Shown here one piece after another: positions 34,303 through 42,711 of a DNA stretch of 64,000 nt. The notes beneath the pieces are model-generated. The model searched no databases. It saw only the letters and a list, made by a program, of their open reading frames with translations, and was not told the origin of the DNA. Source of the DNA: VFBF01 sp033764865 (GTDB taxonomy: Bacteria > Pseudomonadota > Alphaproteobacteria > Caulobacterales > Aquidulcibacteraceae); NCBI GenBank assembly GCA_033764865.1, contig JANRIM010000111.1, positions 68,033 through 132,032 on the forward strand, given 5' to 3'. The position numbers and the translations under genes are program-made. Numbering within the stretch: the first letter of the stretch is position 1; every line of letters starts with the position of its first letter.

Positions 34303-35355
34303 ATGGCCGAAGGCCTCGTGATTTCCATCGATGGCATGGGCGGAGACCATGCGCCAGAATCGGTGCTGGATGGCATTGAGATCGCCGCCCGGAAGGACCA
34401 GCGGGCCCGATTCATCGTCCATGGCCCGGAGACGGTGCTGGCGTCGCTGATCGCCGCGCGGCCCGCGGCCCGCGCCGTATGCGACCTGAGGCACGCCGAC
34501 AAGGTCGTGTCGATGGACGTCAAGCCCTCCCAAGCGATGCGCCAGGGCAAAGGCTCCAGCATGTGGAACGCCCTCGCCAGCGTCGAGGAGGGCGAGGCCC
34601 AGGTCTGCGTGTCGGCTGGCAACACCGGCGCCTTGATGGCTATCGCCATGCTGAGGCTGCGCAAGATGGACGGCGTCCATCGGCCTGCGCTCGTGGCGAG
34701 CTGGCCGACGGCCCGCGGGTTCGCCGCAGTGCTCGACGTGGGCGCGAATGTGGAGGCGGACGCGTCGCAACTCGTGGAGTTCGCCATCATGGGCGAGGCC
34801 TTCCAGCGTGCTGTGCGGGGCGACCCGCGCCCGCGGGTTGGCTTGTTGAATGTCGGCGCCGAGGACCAAAAGGGCCACGAGGAGATCCGCGCCGCCGGCC
34901 GTCTGATCCGGGAAGCCAACATCGATCTTGATTTTCATGGCTTCATCGAAGGCGACGACATCTCCAAAGGCACGGTCGATGTGGTCGTGACGGACGGCTT
35001 CACCGGAAACATCGCCCTGAAGACGGCGGAGGGCACCGCCCGCCTCGTCGCTGGCTTCCTGCGGGAGGCGCTGTCCGGCAGCATTCTTTCGCGCGCCGGC
35101 GCACTGTTGGCGTATCCGGCGCTCAAGCAACTCAAAGACAGGATGGACCCGCGCTCCGTGAACGGGGCCGTGTTCGTCGGCCTGAACGGGCTGGTGGTGA
35201 AGAGCCACGGCGGCGCCGACGGCCTTGGCTACGCCTCCGCGATCGATGTGGCGATCCGCATGGCGGGCAGTCATTTCCGGGAGGAAGTCGTCGCCAATCT
35301 GGCGCGCCTCGCCGTGACCGACGTCGCGCCGGCCGCCGCGACCGGGACGTCCTGA
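34303..35355 (+). CDS. plsX: Phosphate acyltransferase PlsX
   Basis: Converts acyl-ACP to acyl-phosphate for phospholipid synthesis. The ATG at 34303 gives 350 residues beginning ISIDGMGGDHAPE, the canonical N-terminus; the open frame upstream has no conserved residues. VSAGNTGALMA, DVGANVEADA, VGAEDQKGHE and DGFTGNIALKTAEG are further family motifs. It is followed by fabH after 2 bases. Confidence 0.96.
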   Translation: MAEGLVISIDGMGGDHAPESVLDGIEIAARKDQRARFIVHGPETVLASLIAARPAARAVCDLRHADKVVSMDVKPSQAMRQGKGSSMWNALASVEEGEAQVCVSAGNTGALMAIAMLRLRKMDGVHRPALVASWPTARGFAAVLDVGANVEADASQLVEFAIMGEAFQRAVRGDPRPRVGLLNVGAEDQKGHEEIRAAGRLIREANIDLDFHGFIEGDDISKGTVDVVVTDGFTGNIALKTAEGTARLVAGFLREALSGSILSRAGALLAYPALKQLKDRMDPRSVNGAVFVGLNGLVVKSHGGADGLGYASAIDVAIRMAGSHFREEVVANLARLAVTDVAPAAATGTS

Positions 35356-35357
35356 TC

Positions 35358-36320
35358 GTGCGCCGTTCCGTGCTGTTGGGTGTCGGGGGATACTTGCCCG
35401 ACCGCGTGCTCGAAAACGCGGAGCTCGCAGGCCGCGTAGAGACGAGCGACGAATGGATTGTCGAACGAACCGGCATACGCCGTCGCCACATCGCCGCCGA
35501 CCATGAAAAGACGTCCGATCTGGCGATCGCTGCGGCGCAGCGGGCGTTGACGCACGCAGGAGTGGACGCCGGCGAGGTGGACCTCATCGTGCTCGCCACC
35601 GCAACGCCGGACCTGACGTTCCCCGCCACCGCCGCCCGGGTGCAGGCCGCGCTCGGCATCGCGCAGGGCGCCGCGTTCGATGTGCAGGCGGTTTGTTCCG
35701 GCTTCATTTTCGCCCTGGCCACCGCCGACAACATGCTGGTGCGCGGACAGGCGCGCACCGCGCTCGTGATCGGCGCGGAGACGTTTTCCCGCATCATCGA
35801 CTGGACGGACAGGGGCACCTGCATCCTGTTTGGCGATGGCGCAGGCGCGGTGGTGCTGCGCGCGGAAGACACAATCCCGGACAAAGGGGTCATCGCCACG
35901 TTTCTGCGCACCGACGGCCGCCACCATGACCTCCTCTACGTCGACGGAGGGCCGTCGCAGACCCAGACGGTCGGTCACCTCCGGATGATCGGGAACGCCG
36001 TGTTCCGGCAGGCGGTGGAGCATATCTCGGGGGCCATGCTGGAGGCGTGCCGCCTCGGCGGCGTCGGCATCGAGGCGGTGGACTGGTTCGTGCCGCATCA
36101 GGCCAACCAGCGGATCCTCGACGGCGTCGCGCGCCGCCTCGGGATATCCCCGGACAAGGTCATCACGACCGTGGCGGAGCATGGCAATACGTCCGCCGCT
36201 TCGGTGCCTCTCGCCCTATCCGTCGGGGTCGGGGATGGACGGATCAAGCCCGGCCATCTTGTGCTCATGGAGGCGCTCGGCGGAGGCCTCACGTGGGGCG
36301 CTGCGCTCGTCAGGCTGTGA
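35358..36320 (+). CDS. fabH: 3-oxoacyl-ACP synthase III
   Basis: Starts fatty acid synthesis by condensing acetyl-CoA with malonyl-ACP. It has 320 residues from GTG. The catalytic triad is Cys113 (AVCSGF), His247 (VPHQANQRI) and Asn277 (HGNTSAAS). The plsX-fabH-ihfA order is conserved in alphaproteobacteria. Confidence 0.96.
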   Translation: MRRSVLLGVGGYLPDRVLENAELAGRVETSDEWIVERTGIRRRHIAADHEKTSDLAIAAAQRALTHAGVDAGEVDLIVLATATPDLTFPATAARVQAALGIAQGAAFDVQAVCSGFIFALATADNMLVRGQARTALVIGAETFSRIIDWTDRGTCILFGDGAGAVVLRAEDTIPDKGVIATFLRTDGRHHDLLYVDGGPSQTQTVGHLRMIGNAVFRQAVEHISGAMLEACRLGGVGIEAVDWFVPHQANQRILDGVARRLGISPDKVITTVAEHGNTSAASVPLALSVGVGDGRIKPGHLVLMEALGGGLTWGAALVRL

Positions 36321-36350
36321 TCGGCGCTGAGTGGCCGGGGAAGGCTGCGT

Positions 36351-36378
36351 TTGACCCCGGGGGGCGGCGCTCTTAACC
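36351..36378 (+). promoter_or_regulatory. Candidate promoter for ihfA
   Basis: TTGACC at 36351-36356 and TTAACC at 36373-36378, spaced by 16 bases, lie in the 92-base gap between fabH and ihfA, about 35 bases before the GTG. The -35 is close to consensus; the -10 is imperfect. Confidence 0.35.
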
Positions 36379-36412
36379 TTTGGTGGGCTGGCGATTCCCA
36401 CTGGGGCTTAGG

Positions 36413-36751
36413 GTGTCCGAAAAGACGATCACCCGCGCGGACTTGATCGAGGCGCTGCACAAGCGGTGCGGTGTGTCGCGCGCCGTGGGCGGGCGTTTTC
36501 TTGAAGCGACTCTCGGCGCGGTCGAGTCGGCGCTTGTGGCCGGTGCGACGGTCAAGCTGGCGCGGTTCGGCAATTTCGTCGTCCGGGAAAAGACCGAGCG
36601 GGTCGGGCGCAATCCGAAAACGGGTGAGGCCGCGCGGATCACGCCGCGTCGGGTCGTCACCTTCCGCCCGTCCCAGCTGATGCGGAAACGGGTGGAAAAG
36701 CCGCCGGCGACGGCCAAGCGCGCGCCGGCCAGGCGCAAACGGGCGTCTTGA
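36413..36751 (+). CDS. ihfA: Integration host factor subunit alpha
   Basis: DNA-bending HU/IHF family protein. The GTG at 36413 gives 112 residues. TITRADLIEALHKRCGVSR, VKLARFGNFVVREKTERVGRNPKTGEAARI and RRVVTFRPSQLMRKRV cover the whole fold, including the Pro-containing arm. The tail from about residue 90 is Lys/Arg/Ala-rich. The beta subunit is not in the window. A MerR-type gene usually found just downstream in relatives is absent. Confidence 0.94.
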   Translation: MSEKTITRADLIEALHKRCGVSRAVGGRFLEATLGAVESALVAGATVKLARFGNFVVREKTERVGRNPKTGEAARITPRRVVTFRPSQLMRKRVEKPPATAKRAPARRKRAS

Positions 36752-36767
36752 CGGGCTGCAACGGCGA

Positions 36768-36795
36768 TTGCGGCCCGTCCGGCGGGGCGCTAGAA
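36768..36795 (+). promoter_or_regulatory. Candidate promoter for tRNA-Pro
   Basis: TTGCGG at 36768-36773 and CTAGAA at 36790-36795 with 16 bases between, ending 49 bases before the mature tRNA 5' end. Pattern match only. Confidence 0.35.
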
Positions 36796-36844
36796 GCGTG
36801 CTCCCCAACCGGCCGCTCTCCCGCGCGCCGGTTTTGAATAGTGT

Positions 36845-36922
36845 CGGAGCGTGGCGCAGCCCGGTTAGCGCACCTGTCTGGGGGACAGGGGGTCGGAGGT
36901 TCGAATCCTCTCGCTCCGACCA
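36845..36922 (+). tRNA. tRNA-Pro (anticodon GGG)
   Basis: The acceptor arms CGGAGCG (36845-36851) and CGCTCCG (36912-36918) pair fully. The anticodon arm CCTGT/ACAGG encloses loop CTGGGGG, with anticodon GGG; the T arm has GGTTCGAATCC. The discriminator A is followed by an encoded CCA at 36920-36922. Confidence 0.97.
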
Positions 36923-36946
36923 ATGGTTTTCGTGCCGGAATAGGTG

Positions 36947-38356
36947 TCAGCGCGTCGCGAGGCTTGAGAGCAGCCCTTCGGCGAACGTGGTCAGCGTGTC
37001 GTCTCGCGCGCCCATGACGATGATCCGGTCCCCGTGCCGCGCCAACTCGAGCAGCCGCGCCCCGCAGGCTTCACGATCGGCCAGAGCGTAAGCTTCACGC
37101 CCGCCGGCGCGAACGCCCGCAGCGACGTCCTCGCTTGTGACGCTCCGGTCCGCGACAGTGCCCCCGAAGTACGCCGGGTCGGGCATCAGCAGGACGTCGT
37201 CAGGGGCCAGCTCCTCACGGAAGCAAGCGATGAAAGCGTCCCGCATCAAACGCAGAGGGCCATAGCCATGCGGCTGGAACATGATCAACAGGCGCCCGGG
37301 CGTAGCGTGGAGCGTGCCCATGGTGGCGGCGATCTTGTCCGGGTTGTGGGCGAAGTCGTCGATCACCGTCACGCCGCCGGCTGTCCCCACCTTTTCGAGG
37401 CGGCGGCGTATCCCGGAAAATCGGCCAAGCGCGTCCGAGCACGCTGACAGCTCCACCCCGCATGCGCGCGCGGCCGCTATGGCGGCGAGCGCATTTGCGA
37501 CGTTGTGCGCTCCCGGTGTCTCGATCCGTACGGCGACACTTGCGCCGGTGGCGCGCTCGGAGACCGTGAAGGAGACGCCGTCCGCGCTCTGCGTCAAGGA
37601 TGACGCGAAGTAGGCCGCCGTGTCGTCGACCAGGCTGAAGGTGCGGAGGCGGTCCGGCGCCACCCGGCCCCCCAGCGCCGCGGCCTCCTGGTTGTCCTGA
37701 TTGACGACGGCGACGCTGGCCCGCGCAATGAAATCTCCGAAGAGCGCGCGCAATTCGTCCATGGACTTATGGTCGAGCGCAACGTTGTTCAGCACCGCCA
37801 CCTGCGGCCTGTAGCGTGCGATCGATCCATCGCTCTCATCCACCTCGCTGACGAACAAATCGCTTTCGCCGACCAGCGCGCTCGCAAAGGGCGCGTCCGG
37901 CGTCGCGAAGTTTTTCATCACCGCGCCGTTCATCACCGTAGGGTCGAGGCCTGCGTGGTGGAGGATCCAGCCGATCATGCCCGTCGTCGTGGATTTTCCG
38001 CTCGTGCCGCCCACGGCGACGCTACGGGGCGCGGCGTTGAAAAGCTCCGCGAGGAGTTCAGCGCGTTTCATGAGCGTCGCGCCGACGCGTCGCGCAGCGA
38101 CGATGTCGGGGACCGCATCTTCCACCGCCGCCGACGCCACGACGATCTGCGCGGGGTCCACGACGCCGGAGCCATCCTGGGCGAACAGGCGAATGCCGCG
38201 CGCTGTGAGGAACTCGAACTTCCCCAGGGTGCGGCCGTGATCGTATGACCGGTCCGATCCCGCGACGTCCGCCCCGCGCGCCCGCAGGATCAACGCCAGC
38301 GGCAGCATCCCGCTTCCGCCGATGCCGCAGAGAAAATACTGACTGTCAGGACTCAT
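36947..38356 (-). CDS. Mur ligase family protein (MurC/Mpl-like)
   Basis: ATP-dependent amide ligase with the three-domain MurC architecture, 469 residues. N-terminal UDP-binding domain: YFLCGIGGSGMLPLALIL. The central ATPase P-loop GGTSGKSTTT lies at 116-125, with Ser where MurC has Thr. The Glu-rich EVDESDGSI and NVALDHKSMDEL follow; the C-terminal domain carries DDFAHNPDKI. It lies outside any division-cell-wall cluster and is divergent from an LD-carboxypeptidase, with 56 bases between starts. That pairing suggests Mpl-type recycling of muropeptides rather than the essential MurC step; this is inference. Confidence 0.82.
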   Translation of the reverse strand: MSPDSQYFLCGIGGSGMLPLALILRARGADVAGSDRSYDHGRTLGKFEFLTARGIRLFAQDGSGVVDPAQIVVASAAVEDAVPDIVAARRVGATLMKRAELLAELFNAAPRSVAVGGTSGKSTTTGMIGWILHHAGLDPTVMNGAVMKNFATPDAPFASALVGESDLFVSEVDESDGSIARYRPQVAVLNNVALDHKSMDELRALFGDFIARASVAVVNQDNQEAAALGGRVAPDRLRTFSLVDDTAAYFASSLTQSADGVSFTVSERATGASVAVRIETPGAHNVANALAAIAAARACGVELSACSDALGRFSGIRRRLEKVGTAGGVTVIDDFAHNPDKIAATMGTLHATPGRLLIMFQPHGYGPLRLMRDAFIACFREELAPDDVLLMPDPAYFGGTVADRSVTSEDVAAGVRAGGREAYALADREACGARLLELARHGDRIIVMGARDDTLTTFAEGLLSSLATR

Positions 38357-38412
38357 CGGGGGAAGGTATGTGCCCTAAACACCACCGTCCAGTAAACGGA
38401 CCGGACCCCGGC

Positions 38413-39267
38413 ATGGCCACCAGACCCTGCACGATCGCTGTCGTCGCGCCGGCCGCGCGGGTGACGCCCGCCTTGATGGACGAGGTGGCCGCACTTGCGC
38501 GCGAAACTTTCCCGGGATCGCCGCCGGTGCTCCGGGTCGATCCGCAGTGCTATCTTGCCCATGGTCACTTCGCGGGTGACGACGCCACACGGGCGGCCGC
38601 CTTCCTGCAGGCGGCGAACGACCCGTCCGTGGACGCCGTCTGGGTGGCGCGCGGGGGCTACGGCGCCGGGCGGCTCATTGAGGCCATCCTCCCCAATCTC
38701 GGCCCAGCGGCGCGGACCAAGGACTATCTTGGCTACAGCGACGCGGGCGCCTTGCTAGGAGCGCTCTATGCGGCGGGCTGCGGCAGGGTCGCGCACGGAC
38801 CCATGCCTGCGGACATGACGCGGCCTGGGGGCGCGGTCGCGGTGGCGCGGGCGTTGCGATGGCTCGTCGCGCGGGATGCCGGCACGCTCGAGGCCGGTCT
38901 TGCGGATGGCGCGCCGGCGGCCGCATTCAACCTCACGATCCTTGCGACCTTGATCGGGACCCCCTGGCAGCCGGATCTGTCGGGCCATGTGCTCATGCTG
39001 GAGGAGGTGTCCGAACACATGTACCGGATCGACCGGACATTGGCGCACGTCACCCGCAATCCGGGCGTTCGTCGGGTCGCGGGCATCCGCCTCGGCCGCT
39101 GCAGCCTCATCCCGCCGAACGATCCGGACTTCGGCCAGACGGAGGAAGACGTCGCGCGTCACTGGTGCGCGCGCTCGGGCATTCCCTATCTCGGTCGCGC
39201 CGACATCGGCCACGACGTGGACAACAAGGTTGCGCCCTTTGGCGCTTACGGCGCCGGGCGCGATTGA
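38413..39267 (+). CDS. LD-carboxypeptidase (peptidase S66, LdcA-like)
   Basis: Cytosolic serine peptidase that removes the terminal D-Ala from recycled murotetrapeptides. The ATG at 38413 gives 284 residues. ARGGYGAGRLIE is the S66 signature; the likely nucleophile is Ser109 in LGYSDAGAL, with Glu in LMLEEVSEHMYRIDR and His in ADIGHDVDNK completing the triad. Divergent from the Mur ligase; the two fit a muropeptide-recycling unit. An upstream in-frame ATG at 38368 would add 15 residues. Confidence 0.9.
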   Translation: MATRPCTIAVVAPAARVTPALMDEVAALARETFPGSPPVLRVDPQCYLAHGHFAGDDATRAAAFLQAANDPSVDAVWVARGGYGAGRLIEAILPNLGPAARTKDYLGYSDAGALLGALYAAGCGRVAHGPMPADMTRPGGAVAVARALRWLVARDAGTLEAGLADGAPAAAFNLTILATLIGTPWQPDLSGHVLMLEEVSEHMYRIDRTLAHVTRNPGVRRVAGIRLGRCSLIPPNDPDFGQTEEDVARHWCARSGIPYLGRADIGHDVDNKVAPFGAYGAGRD

Positions 39268-39311
39268 TCGCCAGTCCCGGGCGCAGCCGCCCGAACCAGC
39301 AGGAGAACGCC

Positions 39312-39773
39312 ATGATCGAGATCGCACCAATCGGAGTGGTCCATGGCGGCCGGACGTCGCCGATCGACGACAACTGGGGCGACAATCGCGCCCGCATTGA
39401 ACTTGACCCTGCCCGGTTCGGTCCTGACGCGTTGGCGGGTCTGGACGCCTTTTCGCACGTCGACGTCATTTTCCTGTTTCATCAGGTCAAGGCGGAGTCC
39501 GTCCACTACGGCGCCCGGCGTCCCCGTGGCCGCCCCGACTGGCCAGAGGTGGGCATCTTCGCCCAGCGCGGAAAGGACAGGCCGAACCGCCTGGGCCTTT
39601 GCACCTGTTGCCTCGTCGGGATCGAAGGACTTGCAGTCCTGGTGGAGGGCCTGGACGCGATCGATGGATCCCCTGTCCTCGACATCAAACCGACCATGGT
39701 GGGATTTCTCCCCCGGGGCGCGATCGTGGAACCGGACTGGGCGCGCGACATCATGAAGGATTACTGGTCGTGA
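39312..39773 (+). CDS. TsaA/TrmO-like SAM-dependent methyltransferase domain protein
   Basis: 153 residues, a single TsaA-like (UPF0066) domain. IAPIGVVHGGR at the start, FSHVDVIFLFH, RGKDRPNRLGLCT and GSPVLDIKPTM are the conserved stretches; DIKP is the usual signature. E. coli TrmO (about 235 residues) methylates t6A37 of tRNA-Thr, but this protein lacks its C-terminal domain, so the substrate may differ. A clear AGGAG precedes the ATG. It overlaps the next gene (GTGA). Confidence 0.85.
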   Translation: MIEIAPIGVVHGGRTSPIDDNWGDNRARIELDPARFGPDALAGLDAFSHVDVIFLFHQVKAESVHYGARRPRGRPDWPEVGIFAQRGKDRPNRLGLCTCCLVGIEGLAVLVEGLDAIDGSPVLDIKPTMVGFLPRGAIVEPDWARDIMKDYWS

Positions 39774-40111
39774 GTGACGCGGGCATTCCCATCGTCTCCG
39801 ACGTGACGTTTCGCGTATCGGCGGACGGCGCGATGATCGGCGTGGATTTTGAGTGCAAGGACGGCCGAGTCCGGACTGTGGCCATACCCGTGGGCGACCT
39901 CAACAAACTGCTCGCCGGCTTTGTATGGGCGGGGGACGAAAGCGCCAACCGGCGCGCGCCGCGCCCCATGGCGCCGCCCGACCGGGACGCGCTGCGGGAC
40001 GGGGCGAGAGGCGTGACGGACTGGCGTATCGTCGATGCGGGCGGAGAGCAGTTCCTGGAAGTGTCGGTGGGGGCGGCGTTTCTCTGTCTGCGGCTGGCGC
40101 GCCCGTCCTGA
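39770..40111 (+). CDS. Small protein of unknown function
   Basis: 113 residues from a GTG overlapping the preceding stop, so probably co-expressed with the TsaA-like gene. Visible features: a beta-rich N-terminus (VTFRVSADGAMIGVDFECKDG), a short Pro/Arg-rich linker at about 63-72 (RRAPRPMAPP), and a C-terminal beta stretch. No signal peptide, membrane segment or recognised motif. Confidence 0.6.
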   Translation: MSDAGIPIVSDVTFRVSADGAMIGVDFECKDGRVRTVAIPVGDLNKLLAGFVWAGDESANRRAPRPMAPPDRDALRDGARGVTDWRIVDAGGEQFLEVSVGAAFLCLRLARPS

Positions 40112-40158
40112 TCCGCCCGTCGCATGGGTGCGTACCCATCGCAAACACGGAGATATCC

Positions 40159-40689
40159 ATGCGGTTCGTGATCCTCGCCTCCGCCCTCGCATTGGCGGGC
40201 TGCGTCACAACACCGGGCATTCCGGCAAGCCAGTCGCCCACGGCCAGTCTCGTGCCCGAGGAGGACCTTGTGGGGCGGCTCTACGGCCGGGGAGAGTTCC
40301 GCAGCATCAACGGCGTCCGGCGTGCGTTCGACGTCACCCTTGACGGCGACTGGGACGGCAAGACGCTCACGTTGGTGGAGGCTTTCCGCTACGCCGACGG
40401 GCAAAACGACACCAAAACCTGGAAGCTCACGAAGTTGCCCGACGGTCGCTACGCCGGCGTGCGCGAGGATGTCGTGGGAACGGCGGAGGGATGGCTCGAC
40501 GAGCGCGCCTACCGAATGGCCTACACCATGGCCATCCCGAAGAAGAACGGCGGGGCCCGTAACGTCCGGTTCCAGGATGTACTTGTGGAGGATGCGAACG
40601 GGGCCGTCATCAACCGCGCGAAAGTGAGCTATTTCGGCTTCCCGGTCGCGAGCGTGGATCTTGTGATGCAGCGCGAGCCGTTCTCCTAA
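40159..40689 (+). CDS. DUF3833-type lipoprotein
   Basis: 176 residues. The signal peptide MRFVILASALALAGC ends in a lipobox with Cys15. The mature domain, with GRGEFRSINGVRRAFDVTLDG, TLTLVEAFRYADG, TWKLTKLPDGRYAG and VVGTAEG, resembles the DUF3833 lipocalin-like family. Its function is unknown; members are predicted envelope proteins. It converges with the CoA-transferase gene (4-base overlap of the ends). Confidence 0.78.
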   Translation: MRFVILASALALAGCVTTPGIPASQSPTASLVPEEDLVGRLYGRGEFRSINGVRRAFDVTLDGDWDGKTLTLVEAFRYADGQNDTKTWKLTKLPDGRYAGVREDVVGTAEGWLDERAYRMAYTMAIPKKNGGARNVRFQDVLVEDANGAVINRAKVSYFGFPVASVDLVMQREPFS

Positions 40690-41933
40690 AGGACGCTGCG
40701 CATTGCGCGCCAAGCCGCGCGCAGCTTCTCCCTGTAGGCGGGCGCCGCGAGGCTGGTTATGGCCTCCGCGCGCGCGTCGATGTCGAGGGGGCCGAGGTCG
40801 ACGGCGCCGTACTCCGTCACTACGATCGGCGCGTCCACCCGCGACACCGTCACCGGGCCTGTCAGGCGCGGTACGACACGCGATGCGCCTCGGCCCTCCG
40901 CTTGAATCATCACAAGCGCCCGGCCGCCGCTCGACGCATTCGCCCCGCGAACGAAATCGACCAGGCCGCCCACACCCGAAATCTGCGCGTCTCCCGCCAG
41001 TTCGGCGTTGATTTGCCCGAACAGATCGATCTCCAGGGCGGCATTGATGGCGACGAACCTGTCGATGGCGGCGAGTACGTCGTGCGCATGGGTTTCCGCG
41101 ACGGACACAAGGCGCAGTCGTTTCTCCGCCCCCATGCGGGCGTAGAAGGCGGCGTCGCCGGCGCCCATGCCGGCCGTGACGGCGCCCGGTTCGTCCCGCA
41201 CTGCGCCTTTGTCCACCAGCGCAAGGTGCGCGGCGGTCAACAATCCGGAATGGATGCGCAGGTTGCGCCGGCCGCCCAGAAACGAAAGGACGGCGGATGG
41301 CAGCTTGCCCACGCCGGACTGGAGCGTGTCTCCATCGCGGACCCACGCCGCCACATGCGTCGCGATGGCCGCCGCGTCGGACGACGCTTCCGTGAGCGTC
41401 GCCAGCGGGTGATCGATCTCCACGACCGCATCGAACGCGGAGACGGGAATGGCTGGCGCGTCGTGAACACGCGGCATGGCATGGTTGATCACCGCCAGTT
41501 TCCAGCCAATGCGATCGATCATGGCGGGTGATGCATCCGCGGATACCCCGAACGAGGCATATCCGCTGTCGTCTGGCCGGCTGACCTGAACGACGCCCGC
41601 GGGGGCGCCTTCGCGCAACAAGGTCCGGAAGGCCTGGAGGTAATGCATCGGCCGGTGCCGATTCTGGCCCGACACGAATCCGGCGCGCCAGTCCGGGGAG
41701 AGCATGAACACGTCCATGCCCGCCGACGGGTGCAGCGAGGCGTAATCAAGCCGGTTCAAGCCCGGTATGAAGAGGCCTGCGAAGCGAAGGCCACTCGCCG
41801 TTTCCGGCTTCTGTCGCCACGCATCATGCAACGCGAGCGGCTCGGCAGGTCCCGCCGACAGGAAGACGCGGCCGCGCTCGCCCGCCCGCGCGATGGCCTC
41901 GACAGCGGCGTCCGCCGTCAGCGTGGGTGGCAT
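40686..41933 (-). CDS. Acetyl-CoA hydrolase/CoA-transferase family protein
   Basis: Predicted family I-type CoA-transferase or hydrolase, 415 residues from the ATG at 41933 (the longer frame upstream runs over the crotonase gene and has no conserved content). LEIDLFGQINAELAG carries the expected active-site Glu (NAE), followed by ISGVGGLVDFVRGA; GMGAGDAAF and VVTEYGAVDL are also family motifs. Could transfer CoA between acetate and a 4-carbon acid; the sequence does not define the acceptor. It lies 13 bases after the crotonase gene on the same strand, implying a small acyl-CoA operon. Confidence 0.84.
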   Translation of the reverse strand: MPPTLTADAAVEAIARAGERGRVFLSAGPAEPLALHDAWRQKPETASGLRFAGLFIPGLNRLDYASLHPSAGMDVFMLSPDWRAGFVSGQNRHRPMHYLQAFRTLLREGAPAGVVQVSRPDDSGYASFGVSADASPAMIDRIGWKLAVINHAMPRVHDAPAIPVSAFDAVVEIDHPLATLTEASSDAAAIATHVAAWVRDGDTLQSGVGKLPSAVLSFLGGRRNLRIHSGLLTAAHLALVDKGAVRDEPGAVTAGMGAGDAAFYARMGAEKRLRLVSVAETHAHDVLAAIDRFVAINAALEIDLFGQINAELAGDAQISGVGGLVDFVRGANASSGGRALVMIQAEGRGASRVVPRLTGPVTVSRVDAPIVVTEYGAVDLGPLDIDARAEAITSLAAPAYREKLRAAWRAMRSVL

Positions 41934-41946
41934 TGGCGACGCCGCA

Positions 41947-42711
41947 TCAACGAAACTCCGGCGGGCGCTTCGCCATGAACGCAGCGAATCCCTCCTTGAA
42001 GTCTGTTCCCGAGAACGCCGCCGAAAAAAGCGCCGCACTCGCCTCGCCGTCTTCACGCTCGCCGCGGCGGAGCAGGGAGAACACGATCTTGACCGCGCGG
42101 GCAGTGTAGCCGGACGCATCCAGCAGCTGTTGCGTCAACGCAGCCGTCTCCTCGGCCGCACTGTCGGCGACACGGTCCACAAGGCCGATGCGCATCGCCT
42201 CCTGAGCGTTCATGATCCGGCCGGTGAACAGCATGTCCTTGGCGCGTGACGGGCCCACCACCGAGACGAGACGTCGCGTGTCCGCGACCCCATAGGCGAG
42301 GCCCAGTTTGGCAGGGGTGATGGCGAACCGGGCGTCGCGCGCGGCGACCCGGATATCGCAGCACAGGGCGACGGCGCACCCGCCGCCAATACAGGGACCA
42401 TCGATCTGCGCAAGGACTGGTTTGGGGAATGCTTCGAGCGCGTCCATTGCGGCGTTCATGGTCCGCTGGTTGGCGCGCGCCGCCTCAGGTGTGGCGTAGG
42501 CCGTTGCGAACTCCGCGATGTCAGCGCCGGCGGCGAAGGCGCCGCCGGCGCCCCGGACCACAAGCACCCGGATCCGGTCGTCCTCGGCGACGCTCGAAAG
42601 CAAGCCCGGGATCGCGGACCAGATGGCGAGGTCAAGGGCGTTCCGCTTGCCCGGCCGGTCAAAGACGAGATCGGCCCGCGCCCCTTGGATATCCAGGCGG
42701 ACGCCAGCCAT
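41947..42711 (-). CDS. Crotonase-fold enzyme annotated as enoyl-CoA hydratase, catalytic Glu pair altered
   Basis: 254 residues with the crotonase core: RNALDLAI, AFAAGADIAEF (oxyanion hole), QIDGPCIGGGCAVAL and GLVDRV. By alignment to rat enoyl-CoA hydratase the first catalytic Glu position (QPEI) is Ala134 in ITPAKL and the second is Asp159. Standard hydration of 2-enoyl-CoA is therefore doubtful; an isomerase, hydrolase or decarboxylase activity is possible. It overlaps the upstream lipoprotein gene by one base and precedes a CoA-transferase. Confidence 0.82.
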   Translation of the reverse strand: MAGVRLDIQGARADLVFDRPGKRNALDLAIWSAIPGLLSSVAEDDRIRVLVVRGAGGAFAAGADIAEFATAYATPEAARANQRTMNAAMDALEAFPKPVLAQIDGPCIGGGCAVALCCDIRVAARDARFAITPAKLGLAYGVADTRRLVSVVGPSRAKDMLFTGRIMNAQEAMRIGLVDRVADSAAEETAALTQQLLDASGYTARAVKIVFSLLRRGEREDGEASAALFSAAFSGTDFKEGFAAFMAKRPPEFR

